A DNA stretch of 64,000 bases from RYN-417 sp043745485. Lineage in GTDB: Bacteria; Patescibacteriota; Saccharimonadia; Saccharimonadales; JACDBH01. The translations under genes and the position numbers were made by a program. Positions 52,139-60,493 of the stretch are shown in pieces (the stretch's first letter is position 1; each line of letters begins with the position of its first letter). The DNA lies in contig JAYTSU010000017.1 of assembly GCA_043745485.1 (NCBI GenBank), positions 5,853 to 69,852 on the forward strand. Direction: 5' to 3'. The notes beneath the pieces were generated by a model. That model was not told the DNA's origin and did not search any database. It saw only the letters and a program-made list of their open reading frames with translations.

Positions 52139-52261
52139 TTAATACAATGCTTTGGAACTATTAAATAAATAAATAAATTGCTTTAAAAAGTCTGGCTTAC
52201 CAGCCACCCCCACCCCTACCGCCGTCACCAGCAGCAGTAAAACTATCAACAACTTTTTCAT
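52139..52261 (-). CDS. Possible 40-aa membrane/secreted peptide coupled to pheT
   Basis: A short reading frame begins in an ATGA overlap with the pheT stop codon. It encodes MKKLLIVLLLLVTAVGVGVA then a short polar tail with several aromatics, a layout like a signal peptide or single membrane helix. No Shine-Dalgarno is present apart from coupling to pheT. ATGA couplings are used by several neighbouring genes here, which supports translation. It could still be a chance frame, as it is short and its product is not recognised. Confidence 0.45.
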   Translation of the reverse strand: MKKLLIVLLLLVTAVGVGVAGKPDFLKQFIYLFNSSKALY

Positions 52262-54759
52262 ATGCGTTCGATAGACAGTTCGGACTTAAGTGTGGCTGCA
52301 ACACTATCAAGGAGAGAGTTGACCTCTGTAGTCACTAAAGTTCTGTCAGCATGGCTGACATCGATTCTATACGTATAGCGAAGCGTATCATCACTCGGCA
52401 TATATATATTCTGAGGAGAAATTGTTACAGCATAGCCATGCATTGTAGATTCTGATTGCAGTGTTGATTGGATAGCGGCAGTAAGCGCTGTATAGCTCAT
52501 TCCGCTCGGTGTCTGGAGTGTAATGTCTTGGCTTTGTGATGGAAACCGTGATGACGCCGTATAGCCAAAAGGCTTACGTGTACTCGCAAACGCTTCGAGG
52601 CTGAGTTCAAAACCTGCGCTATGCACGGGGAGCTTCAAATTACGCCTTACTTCTTCGCGGTATTCACCGATCTGTCCAAAGAAATTGCCCGTGACTGCAT
52701 CGGTTACAAACGCTGAACGTTGCCAGTCAAAGGGCTTTGTGACAGGATATGACGGATCCTCCGTCAGGGCCGTGTAGTTAAGCGTAATTCCTAACTTATG
52801 CGCTAGAAAATCAAGATATGTACGAGCGTGATAGAACGCTGCTCCTTCTGATGCTGTCTTATCACTTGCAGCATAGACAAGGCTAACCATATTAATTTCG
52901 CCAGGCACGTTTTCATCTGTCTGACCATGTGCGCGTACGTGCGTTTTATTTAGTTCAAACAATGCAAACTCATTATATCCGGCACGCAGGTTCATGTTTA
53001 TTTTGTCTAGCAAACTCGGAGTCAAACTCATGCGGTAATACTGTAGATCTGGGCTGAGGGCATTACGGATTTCATACGCTTGATCTGCTGGCTGCCCCAC
53101 TTTTTGCAGTAGTTTACCGTGTACAAAACTATAGGTCACAACCTCGTTTGCTCCAGCGCTGGCTAATATTTCACGGATTTCACGCTTTAAATATAGGTGC
53201 TCATCTTTGGCGGCTGCCTTAGCACTACGAGCTGGCAAAACTTCAGGTAATGAGTCAAATCCATGCAACCGTCCAATCTCTTCAACGACATCCTCGGGCA
53301 TTTCGATATCGGTTCGCCAGAATGGTGGACGTATTACCAACTTGTTGTCACTATCTTCCAGGCGCCCAATAGTAAATTCGACGTTAGTGAGTAATGTCGC
53401 TATATCTTTAAGAGTAAGGCTACTACCAAGTCGCTCGTTAATGAATTCCGGCGTTACGGCTACATCATAGGGGTGGTTAAGTTCTTGGTGAACGTCATAC
53501 ACTTCGCTAGCCTGTTCGGCACCCGCCAGCTCTGTCATATTTTTCATTGCATACCACAGTACGCGTGCATTTTGGAGTGGACTTTGACCTTTTGTGTAGC
53601 GCGCTGAAGCGTCACTAAACACCCCGTGATGCATCGAGCTACGCCTAATGGTGTACATATCAAACGTGGCACACTCAATCACAATGTTCTTTGTATTTTC
53701 GTCCACTTCAGTTTCAATACCACCCATAATACCGGCAAGTCCAACAACTTTTGTGTTATTTGCAATAACAATGTCTGATTCAGTAAGTTCAATCTCTTTA
53801 CCATTAAGCATCTTGAGCTTTTCGCCCGCATGAGCCATGCGTGAAACAAGCGTAGTACCAAGTTTATCTGCATCATATGCATGCAGCGGCTGACCAGTGA
53901 GATACATGACATAGTTAGTGATATCAACGATGTTGTTGATAGGCTTCATTCCTAGACGAGTTAGCGTGGTTTGTAGCCACATGGGGCTCGTGCCGACTAT
54001 GACATTATTCATAGCCACGGCCATGAGCCTCGAAACTACCGTACCTGCTTCATTATTAACCGCAAGACTTACATCTGACTTTGCATCAAACTGTGGATCA
54101 TTTAAGTACCAGTCTGGACTCTTAAATGCCATACCGTTTATGCCGGCTAATTCCCTGGACACTCCAAGCACACCAAAACAATCAGGACGATGGGTAAACA
54201 TTTTATTCTCAAAATCGAGCACAAAGTCATCAAGTCCAAAGTATGTAACAAACGGCTCACCCGGCTTCGGTGTACGGCCTGTTTCTTCTGGTGTAATTTC
54301 TAAAATACCTTCGTGATCATCACTTATCCCCAGCTCTTTAGCGCTTGCCAACATACCATTGCTCATCTGCCCGCGCAGCTCACGAGAACCAAGTACAAAT
54401 GGGTCAGATGCGCCAAAGCTGGCAGGAACTGTTGAACCAGGCGGCAACCACGCAACAAACATATCGGCTCTGACATTTGACGCGCCACATACAACTTGCA
54501 CTAATCCGTTTTCATCGCGGTCAACATCTTTTGCAACCCCGCCGTCGTCTATTTTGCAGATATGCAAATGGTCAGAATCGAGATGATCTTCGCAGCTTAC
54601 TATTTTTACGACAACAACGCCTCCATATTTTGGCGCCCAGTCAATAACTTCTTCAATGCCACCGAGCTGTGCACCAGCTTTTTGGACGAGCTTATCATGC
54701 GGAATGGACTTAAGGTCTACAGTACTAAATTCTTGGGCAAGATTAATACTCGCTTTCAT
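52258..54759 (-). CDS. pheT: Phenylalanine--tRNA ligase subunit beta
   Basis: The large subunit of the heterotetrameric PheRS, 833 aa. It has the OB-fold tRNA-binding region (about 40-165), the B3/B4 editing domain (about 210-390), a B5 domain (about 405-480), the catalytic-like core (about 490-690) and the C-terminal anticodon-binding FDX-ACB domain (about 740-833). Its start overlaps the HIT gene stop by ATGA. Confidence 0.96.
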   Translation of the reverse strand: MKASINLAQEFSTVDLKSIPHDKLVQKAGAQLGGIEEVIDWAPKYGGVVVVKIVSCEDHLDSDHLHICKIDDGGVAKDVDRDENGLVQVVCGASNVRADMFVAWLPPGSTVPASFGASDPFVLGSRELRGQMSNGMLASAKELGISDDHEGILEITPEETGRTPKPGEPFVTYFGLDDFVLDFENKMFTHRPDCFGVLGVSRELAGINGMAFKSPDWYLNDPQFDAKSDVSLAVNNEAGTVVSRLMAVAMNNVIVGTSPMWLQTTLTRLGMKPINNIVDITNYVMYLTGQPLHAYDADKLGTTLVSRMAHAGEKLKMLNGKEIELTESDIVIANNTKVVGLAGIMGGIETEVDENTKNIVIECATFDMYTIRRSSMHHGVFSDASARYTKGQSPLQNARVLWYAMKNMTELAGAEQASEVYDVHQELNHPYDVAVTPEFINERLGSSLTLKDIATLLTNVEFTIGRLEDSDNKLVIRPPFWRTDIEMPEDVVEEIGRLHGFDSLPEVLPARSAKAAAKDEHLYLKREIREILASAGANEVVTYSFVHGKLLQKVGQPADQAYEIRNALSPDLQYYRMSLTPSLLDKINMNLRAGYNEFALFELNKTHVRAHGQTDENVPGEINMVSLVYAASDKTASEGAAFYHARTYLDFLAHKLGITLNYTALTEDPSYPVTKPFDWQRSAFVTDAVTGNFFGQIGEYREEVRRNLKLPVHSAGFELSLEAFASTRKPFGYTASSRFPSQSQDITLQTPSGMSYTALTAAIQSTLQSESTMHGYAVTISPQNIYMPSDDTLRYTYRIDVSHADRTLVTTEVNSLLDSVAATLKSELSIERI

Positions 54760-55205
54760 ACGACCGCCTTGATTTGAGCCTGTATTTTATCCAACTCTGC
54801 GTCGTCCATCTTAGGTCCTTCAACAGTTGTCAAATGTCCCGTATATGTGGGATTAAATTCGGTATGCTTGCTCCAGACATCTGTCTTTCCTGCTAGTTCT
54901 CCATGCAGCGGAATAAGCTTGGCGTGCACATGCGCCACGCCAGTACCTTCAAAAACTACCGCCACTCGAGGCGTAGCAAAAGCTTTTTCTAACTGCTTGG
55001 CCACCTTACGCGTTGCATCCCACAAGCCGTGATATATCGTATCGTCCAAACTAAAAACATAATCTCCCGCATTAACTTTTGGAATAACCACGGTAAATCC
55101 GGGGGTATTTGGAAATGGCGTCAAGAAAGCTAGGTAGTTTTCGTCTTCCCACACCGTCCAAGACTTCATCTCGCCGCTGACGATTTTATCAAATATAGTG
55201 CTCAT
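54756..55205 (-). CDS. HIT-family nucleotide-binding protein
   Basis: A 149-aa histidine-triad protein. The motif is H92-V-H94-A-K96, so the third His of the usual HxHxHxx is Lys while the nucleophilic middle His is kept. HIT enzymes hydrolyse or transfer nucleotides from dinucleoside polyphosphates or nucleotidyl conjugates, for example aminoacyl-AMP. Its position between pheS and pheT, with ATGA overlaps on both sides, makes a link to aminoacyl-adenylate clearance plausible. Confidence 0.9.
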   Translation of the reverse strand: MSTIFDKIVSGEMKSWTVWEDENYLAFLTPFPNTPGFTVVIPKVNAGDYVFSLDDTIYHGLWDATRKVAKQLEKAFATPRVAVVFEGTGVAHVHAKLIPLHGELAGKTDVWSKHTEFNPTYTGHLTTVEGPKMDDAELDKIQAQIKAVV

Positions 55206-56224
55206 GAAAATTGCCTCAAAAATTCTAGTTTAGCTGATTCAAAATGTCTAATATCTTCAATGCCATATTTCATAAGTACTAGCCGCTCTATACCGCAGCC
55301 CCAGGCAAACCCCGTGTATATATTTGGATCAATCCCCGCCATCTTAAGGACATTGGGGTGAACCATGCCACAACCAAGCAGCTCCAACCACATGTCGGCT
55401 TCGGTGTCACCTTTTCGGAGTGCTGCCGGGCGCTCAATTGCAAACTCAAAAGAGGGTTCGGTAAAGGGGAAATAAAACGGCTGAATCTTAGCTTTGAGGT
55501 CTTGGCCAAAATACTCACTCATGAATGCACGTAGAGTTGCAACAAGGTTCCCAACATTTGTACCTTTATTTACATAAACGCCCTCAAACTGGTAAAACGT
55601 GTGCTCGTGTGTCACATCAAGATCTTCATTTCTAAAAACACGTCCCGGAATAACCACTGCTATCGGTTCACCACTTTCAAGATTTTGTTTATAGTTCTTC
55701 AGAACACGGTTCTGCATGGTGCTGGTGTGGGCCGGTGCAATTAAGCCCTCCGTGGTAGTAAAAGTGTCATAGTCATCACGCGCCGGGTGACCTTCTGGAA
55801 AGTTTACGCTCTCAAACATATGATAATCATCATCAATCTGGCGTGATTCTACGGCTTCAAAGCCCATTCGATTAAAAATATCGACGATATAATCCAGTTC
55901 TTTCATGAGTGGATGCACGGACCCTACCTGTGGGCCAAGCAGACGTGGTTTTTGCTTAACATTTTTATCAAAAGGAGCGGTAACATCAATTGTTGGCAAA
56001 GTATTTGTCCCTGAAGAATCAGACTGGGCAGCGACTAATAAATCTTGGCGCATATCATTAACTGCCTTGCCAAAAGCACCCCGTTCTTCAGCAGGAAGCA
56101 TTTTTAGCTCTTCGTACAATGCCTTTAACTCAACGGCTTTTAGGATGTCAATTTTGTTTTCTAGCGTTGGTAGCCTCTCGATCAATACTGTGCGTATTTC
56201 ATCAATTTTTAGTATATCTGTCAT
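55202..56224 (-). CDS. pheS: Phenylalanine--tRNA ligase subunit alpha
   Basis: The catalytic subunit of PheRS, 340 aa. An N-terminal coiled-coil (1-90) precedes the class II core. Motif 2 is in the FRNEDLDVTHEHTFYQFEG region (about 200-220) and motif 3 near GCGIERLVLMKYG (about 313-325). The start ATG has a TATAAT box ten bases upstream and no Shine-Dalgarno. It is the first gene of pheS-HIT-pheT. Confidence 0.97.
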   Translation of the reverse strand: MTDILKIDEIRTVLIERLPTLENKIDILKAVELKALYEELKMLPAEERGAFGKAVNDMRQDLLVAAQSDSSGTNTLPTIDVTAPFDKNVKQKPRLLGPQVGSVHPLMKELDYIVDIFNRMGFEAVESRQIDDDYHMFESVNFPEGHPARDDYDTFTTTEGLIAPAHTSTMQNRVLKNYKQNLESGEPIAVVIPGRVFRNEDLDVTHEHTFYQFEGVYVNKGTNVGNLVATLRAFMSEYFGQDLKAKIQPFYFPFTEPSFEFAIERPAALRKGDTEADMWLELLGCGMVHPNVLKMAGIDPNIYTGFAWGCGIERLVLMKYGIEDIRHFESAKLEFLRQFS

Positions 56225-56234
56225 CTTGTATTAC

Positions 56235-56240
56235 ATTATA
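56235..56240 (-). promoter_or_regulatory. -10 box for pheS
   Basis: Minus-strand TATAAT ten bases before the ATG; predicted leader of about four bases. Confidence 0.6.
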
Positions 56241-56405
56241 CATTGCGACCTTACTGTTTTAAGCATAATAATAGCTACTAGTACGTATTATTTAGAATAT
56301 TATTAATAAACCAGCACATTTACAGCATTTAAGATTGTATTCCTAAATGTATCAATCATGATTATGGGTATATTGCTAAAAGATGCAAAGTTTAGCGTTT
56401 TATTT

Positions 56406-56411
56406 TACAAT
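56406..56411 (+). promoter_or_regulatory. -10 box for yajQ
   Basis: TACAAT ends seven bases before the ATG at 56419, which argues for that start over one 12 codons earlier. Confidence 0.6.
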
Positions 56412-56418
56412 AGAGTTG

Positions 56419-56913
56419 ATGGCAAATTTCTCATTCGATATCGTTAGTGATTATGACAAGGCAGAACTCAACAATGTCTTTGACCAAACCTTGCGCGAGC
56501 TGGACAGTCGTTATGACTTTAAAAATACTCCGGCGGCAGTTGAGTGGATGGACGATAAAGTTGGCCTAAAAATTACTGGCAATGGCGACTGGCAGATTGA
56601 TGCCATCCTAGACATTGTGCGCAAAAAAATTGCTGCGCGTGGCCAAAGTCAAAAGATTTTGGATATAAGTAAAGACCCTGTTGTTGCAAACCTCAAAACA
56701 ACTAAAGAAGTTCCGTTTAAAAAGGGCCTCGATCAGGAAAAAGCGAAAAAAATAACTGCTATAGTCCGAGAGAAGTTCCCGAAAGTAAAGCCACAGATTC
56801 AAGGTGACGAGGTGAGGGTGACTGCTGGCAGCAAAGACGACCTTCAAGGAGTCATGTCATTACTCCGCGAACAAGATTTTGACTTTGCACTGCAGTTCAC
56901 AAACTTTCGGTAA
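56419..56913 (+). CDS. YajQ family cyclic di-GMP-binding protein
   Basis: A 164-aa member of the YajQ family (UPF0234), the usual length. Marks are the N-terminal FSFDIVSDYDKAELNN, YDFKNT (about 36-41) and the C-terminal FALQFTNFR. Homologues bind cyclic di-GMP or nucleotides and some act as transcriptional co-factors; function here is not known. The frame also opens 12 codons upstream, but the start at 56419 gives the family N-terminus. Confidence 0.94.
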   Translation: MANFSFDIVSDYDKAELNNVFDQTLRELDSRYDFKNTPAAVEWMDDKVGLKITGNGDWQIDAILDIVRKKIAARGQSQKILDISKDPVVANLKTTKEVPFKKGLDQEKAKKITAIVREKFPKVKPQIQGDEVRVTAGSKDDLQGVMSLLREQDFDFALQFTNFR

Positions 56914-56938
56914 ATTATAATGAGTTAAAGACTTACGG

Positions 56939-56944
56939 TATACT
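56939..56944 (+). promoter_or_regulatory. -10 box for the GH63-like glycosidase
   Basis: TATACT ends eight bases before the ATG at 56953. Confidence 0.5.
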
Positions 56945-56952
56945 TAAGCATA

Positions 56953-58296
56953 ATGGAAGACTATACCGCCGAAGGCCCTGCTATACCAGAGATTGACCTA
57001 GCAACACAGTGTCTGAACGTTTTAAAAGGCAATGATCGCGGTAATCATACAAGTCCTGCTCAACTGTATCCGCACCAATGGCTTTGGGACAGCTGCTTTA
57101 CCGCAATTGGGCTCCGCCACAGCGACCCGAGCCGTGCAGCCTTAGAAATAGCTAACCTTGTGCATGGTCAGTGGGCAAACGGCATGATTCCGCATATGAT
57201 CTTTTCTAATGGTCACGAATACCGCCTGGAACGTGAAGCGTGGAGAAGCTGGCTAAGCCCTTATGCACCAGACAAACTCAGTACTAGCGGGATTACGCAG
57301 CCACCCGTCATAGCCGATGCAGTTGTCAAGGTAGGTGCAAAGATGAATGCTGCAGAACGACGCGAGTTTTATCATTATATGTTTGAGCCCCTAGTTGCCT
57401 ACCATACATGGCTCTATGCCGAGCGTGACCCGCATAAAGAAGGTTTGACGTTGCAGATACACCCGAATGAAGTCGGCATGGACAACACGCCACCTTGGGT
57501 ACAGCAGCTGTATGAACATAGCCGACCATGGTGGATTGCTGCCATCGAAAAACTACACCTAGACGCACTTATTAACTTCGTCCGCCGAGATACCAGGCGC
57601 GTGAATCCAGGCCAGCGTATTTCAAACATGGAAGCGCTGCTGCTCTGGGATGTGGTTAGACGGTTAAGAAGGAAGCATTACGATATAGACAAAATTCTTC
57701 ACCGCACATTGTTTGCTACCGAAGATGTCATGTTTAATAGCATCTTGATCCGCAACAACACTCAGCTCCGAAACATCGCCGCTGCACTGAAATGTAAATT
57801 GCCAACAGAATTACAAGAAAGCATGAAACACACCGAGAAAGCTCTTGATGAGCTGTATGACCCGGGCACACAACAGTATTATTCTCGCGATTTTATTACA
57901 CATAAGCTCATCATGCAACCACACATTGGTGCTTTGATGCCACTCTATTCAGGCAGCATAACAAAAGAACGAGCCGAAGAACTTGTCAAACAGCTACGGG
58001 ATCATAAACAATACTGGCTGCATCACCCTGTCCCAAGTGTCCCACTCAGCTCGGCTTACTTTAGTGCCGAACGTTACTGGCAAGGTCCAACCTGGGTAAA
58101 CACAAACTGGCTCATAATAGATGGTCTTAAACGTTACGGTTTTATGGATGATGCCGAAGATTTACGTCAAAAAACTATAGCCATGGTAAGTTCGGCAGGT
58201 TGTTATGAATACTTTTCGCCAATTGATGGTAAGGGTCTTGGTGCCGAAAACTTTTCGTGGACAGCTGCGCTTACAATTGATCTACTGGCCGATTAG
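56953..58296 (+). CDS. GH63/trehalase-like glycoside hydrolase
   Basis: A 447-aa (alpha/alpha)6-barrel glycosidase close to GH63 mannosylglycerate/glucosylglycerate hydrolase-type enzymes. The motif QWLWDSCFTAIGL (about 46-58) holds the likely acid Asp, and QGPTWVNTNWLI (about 377-388) is the conserved C-terminal sugar-binding block. No signal peptide is present, so the substrate is cytoplasmic (a compatible-solute glycoside or trehalose-like sugar). Its 3' end overlaps a convergent small gene by 26 bases. Confidence 0.85.
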   Translation: MEDYTAEGPAIPEIDLATQCLNVLKGNDRGNHTSPAQLYPHQWLWDSCFTAIGLRHSDPSRAALEIANLVHGQWANGMIPHMIFSNGHEYRLEREAWRSWLSPYAPDKLSTSGITQPPVIADAVVKVGAKMNAAERREFYHYMFEPLVAYHTWLYAERDPHKEGLTLQIHPNEVGMDNTPPWVQQLYEHSRPWWIAAIEKLHLDALINFVRRDTRRVNPGQRISNMEALLLWDVVRRLRRKHYDIDKILHRTLFATEDVMFNSILIRNNTQLRNIAAALKCKLPTELQESMKHTEKALDELYDPGTQQYYSRDFITHKLIMQPHIGALMPLYSGSITKERAEELVKQLRDHKQYWLHHPVPSVPLSSAYFSAERYWQGPTWVNTNWLIIDGLKRYGFMDDAEDLRQKTIAMVSSAGCYEYFSPIDGKGLGAENFSWTAALTIDLLAD

Positions 58297-58552
58297 CAGC
58301 TTCAAGCACCGAGTGAGGAGAAATACTTACTTCACTCAAATTAAGAATGTGACCCGCTAAATCTAGTTCTCTTCCGTGGTTTATAAGATCCAATAGACGT
58401 GCACAATCCGCGGCATCACGACTTTCTGATGCTACATAGCGAGGATCAAGCATATACGGTGGTGTCACTACCCTTATACCGAGACGAGATGCATGCGTCA
58501 CTGCATTCAAATGTTCATAACTGGCGTTCCGCACTGATATTGTATTGCTCAT
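58271..58552 (-). CDS. Hypothetical protein (93 aa)
   Basis: I do not recognise this small soluble protein. The frame converges on the glycosidase gene and overlaps its last 26 bases. A TAGTCT box lies seven bases before the ATG. Codon content resembles the neighbours, but as part of the frame is antisense to a real gene, confidence is moderate. Confidence 0.5.
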   Translation of the reverse strand: MSNTISVRNASYEHLNAVTHASRLGIRVVTPPYMLDPRYVASESRDAADCARLLDLINHGRELDLAGHILNLSEVSISPHSVLEAANRPVDQL

Positions 58553-58585
58553 ACTTACCAGACTATTCCCATGAAGCTTAGGTTG

Positions 58586-59710
58586 TCAAGCGGGGTGATG
58601 TCGGTGGGATCGTGGGCGTCCGCGTTCCAGTTGTCTAGACCTCAAAAGTTCCGCAACCTTCTGACGCTCACCTAGCCAGAAACTGATTGCCATAAGCGTA
58701 ACAGTTGCATACGAGCTCCAGACAATTGCAAGCCAATGTCTTGCAATCAAGCCTGCCCCACTAGTCAGAAAAGAACCTTTACCCTCATCGTGTGGTAAAG
58801 AGCCGTTAAATACGAGCGAACCAGGAACTTTTATTATTGCTACTAGTTGCAATATGCTTACTGAACCCTTTGCGTCAGTGATTTTGACTATAATATTGTA
58901 ATGTCCGGATTTTTTATATACGTGACTTATTCTGACCAAACTTGGTTTATCGACAGTCTGCACAGACGTCGTATCATCTCCCCAGTTCGTTAACAAATTA
59001 TATGGTGCAGTTCCACCATTTACATCTAATTTCCACTCAAATTGCGCACCTGGCTCAAATGTTTGATAAGTGAAGGTAGCGGTAATTAAAGGGATATCTT
59101 CCGGCACCGGCAGCTGTCCGTCAGGATAATTGACATAGGTAGTATTTTGAGTGGGTGATGTGTTTGGGTTGCCGGAGGGGACATTTATGACTGGGGAGAT
59201 TGGCGGATTATACGTTACTGTTATGACTGGTGTTGTGGGCCCCGGATCATCAGTGAGATTATAATCTTGTACTTTCAAAATATTTGTGCCGGGATATAAG
59301 CTTGTCTGGATATCATATGTCCCCGTAACACTACATGTTGCTACTCCGCTCATTGCGGCGTTTCTGTACAGAACAAGATATGAGTTTGCAGGACACTGGC
59401 CGCTCACTGTTATAGTATTTGTACCATATACCGCTCCATCACGAGGCGAATCGATTGTAGCAGCGTCAACAAGCGCAGGAGCGGCAACTTTTGCAGTTAC
59501 CACATACGAGTCTGCGTTTGCGCGGTATGTCCAACTCACAATAAAAACACCCACGCACAGGAGTGTGAATATACTTATAGGGTGCAGGACAATTCTGTGA
59601 TGAATCGGACGGGCACGCTTAACAACAAGCTTCGCCTTCTTGCGGGGGCTCTTCGACGTCTTCTTTACAATAATCTTTTCGGATGTCTTTTTGGCTTTAG
59701 CTTTTTTCAT
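58586..59710 (-). CDS. Membrane-anchored surface protein with PKD-like domains
   Basis: A 374-aa protein with a very basic N-terminal tail (1-40), a membrane helix (about 44-63), two Ig/PKD-like modules (about 80-180 and 205-295; the second has GGTAPYNLLTNWGDDT and HVYKKSGHYNI) joined by a Pro/Thr/Ser-rich linker, and a second helix near the C-terminus (about 325-345) with a basic tail. Most of it would be outside the cell. It is the last of a run of surface genes and is 66 bases from the LytR_C gene. Confidence 0.8.
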   Translation of the reverse strand: MKKAKAKKTSEKIIVKKTSKSPRKKAKLVVKRARPIHHRIVLHPISIFTLLCVGVFIVSWTYRANADSYVVTAKVAAPALVDAATIDSPRDGAVYGTNTITVSGQCPANSYLVLYRNAAMSGVATCSVTGTYDIQTSLYPGTNILKVQDYNLTDDPGPTTPVITVTYNPPISPVINVPSGNPNTSPTQNTTYVNYPDGQLPVPEDIPLITATFTYQTFEPGAQFEWKLDVNGGTAPYNLLTNWGDDTTSVQTVDKPSLVRISHVYKKSGHYNIIVKITDAKGSVSILQLVAIIKVPGSLVFNGSLPHDEGKGSFLTSGAGLIARHWLAIVWSSYATVTLMAISFWLGERQKVAELLRSRQLERGRPRSHRHHPA

Positions 59711-59776
59711 TTTTTTATTTTTTTGTACTACAAAGATATAGTATCATATTTTAACTCTTTAGCGTTTAGCCTCCCT

Positions 59777-60487
59777 TTAGTCTTTGCCAACAATGATCAT
59801 GATATCCGTTGCAGTTTTGGCTTCACTAACAGGCACTATGCCTCTTTTTCCGCCAATTTTTGCTGACAGCGTGCTTACAAGATTGTCTTTGTCATTCGTA
59901 TTATCTATAACTATGGTTGTCATAAAGTCTTGTTTATTAGTGTTGCCACCGTTTACGACATTCAAATCTGGGTAGGCCGCTTTGACCTTCTCGATTATTT
60001 TTTTGGTTTTGTTGGCATCGTCAGTGCCATTTAAAACCGTTACACTTGCCCCTTGTGCCTCAGACAATGCTGGGTCTGCATCTATAGTTCCTACAGCGGC
60101 AATCTTATTTATACGTGGCCTATATACAATTACAATCAGGTTTTTAGTATATATAAGCAGCTGGTCACCATTTTCTGCTTTAGTTTTTAAGTAAGGGTCT
60201 TTTAGTATGTTTTTATCCTCAACAGCAGCTAAAGTAGGCTCTTCGTCTTTTGGTAACAGCATCAACTTACTGACATTAGACTTTGCCTGCGCCAACTCTT
60301 TTTGCCCTAGAGTTGTATTCTTGGAACCTAAAACCCACCATACACCCGCAAGCACAGTTAGAAGAATAACTAAGTAGAAAAAGCGTTTGTACTTTTTGAA
60401 AATACCTACATTTTTAATCGAATTCTTAATTCGCGTGTTTGTTTGCAGCCTGCTGATTTGTTTATTATGGTTCAGTTGCTCAGTCAT
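59777..60487 (-). CDS. LytR C-terminal-domain (LytR_C) membrane protein
   Basis: A 236-aa protein with a cytoplasmic N-terminus, one membrane helix (about 37-54), an extracellular domain and a LytR_C domain (about 145-236) with VTVLNGTDDANKTKKI as its start. Unlike LytR-CpsA-Psr proteins it has no catalytic LCP domain in front. LytR_C is thought to bind cell-wall polymers. It sits between the fibre-like protein (6 bases) and the PKD protein, so it may help anchor them. Confidence 0.8.
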   Translation of the reverse strand: MTEQLNHNKQISRLQTNTRIKNSIKNVGIFKKYKRFFYLVILLTVLAGVWWVLGSKNTTLGQKELAQAKSNVSKLMLLPKDEEPTLAAVEDKNILKDPYLKTKAENGDQLLIYTKNLIVIVYRPRINKIAAVGTIDADPALSEAQGASVTVLNGTDDANKTKKIIEKVKAAYPDLNVVNGGNTNKQDFMTTIVIDNTNDKDNLVSTLSAKIGGKRGIVPVSEAKTATDIMIIVGKD

Positions 60488-60493
60488 CGTATT

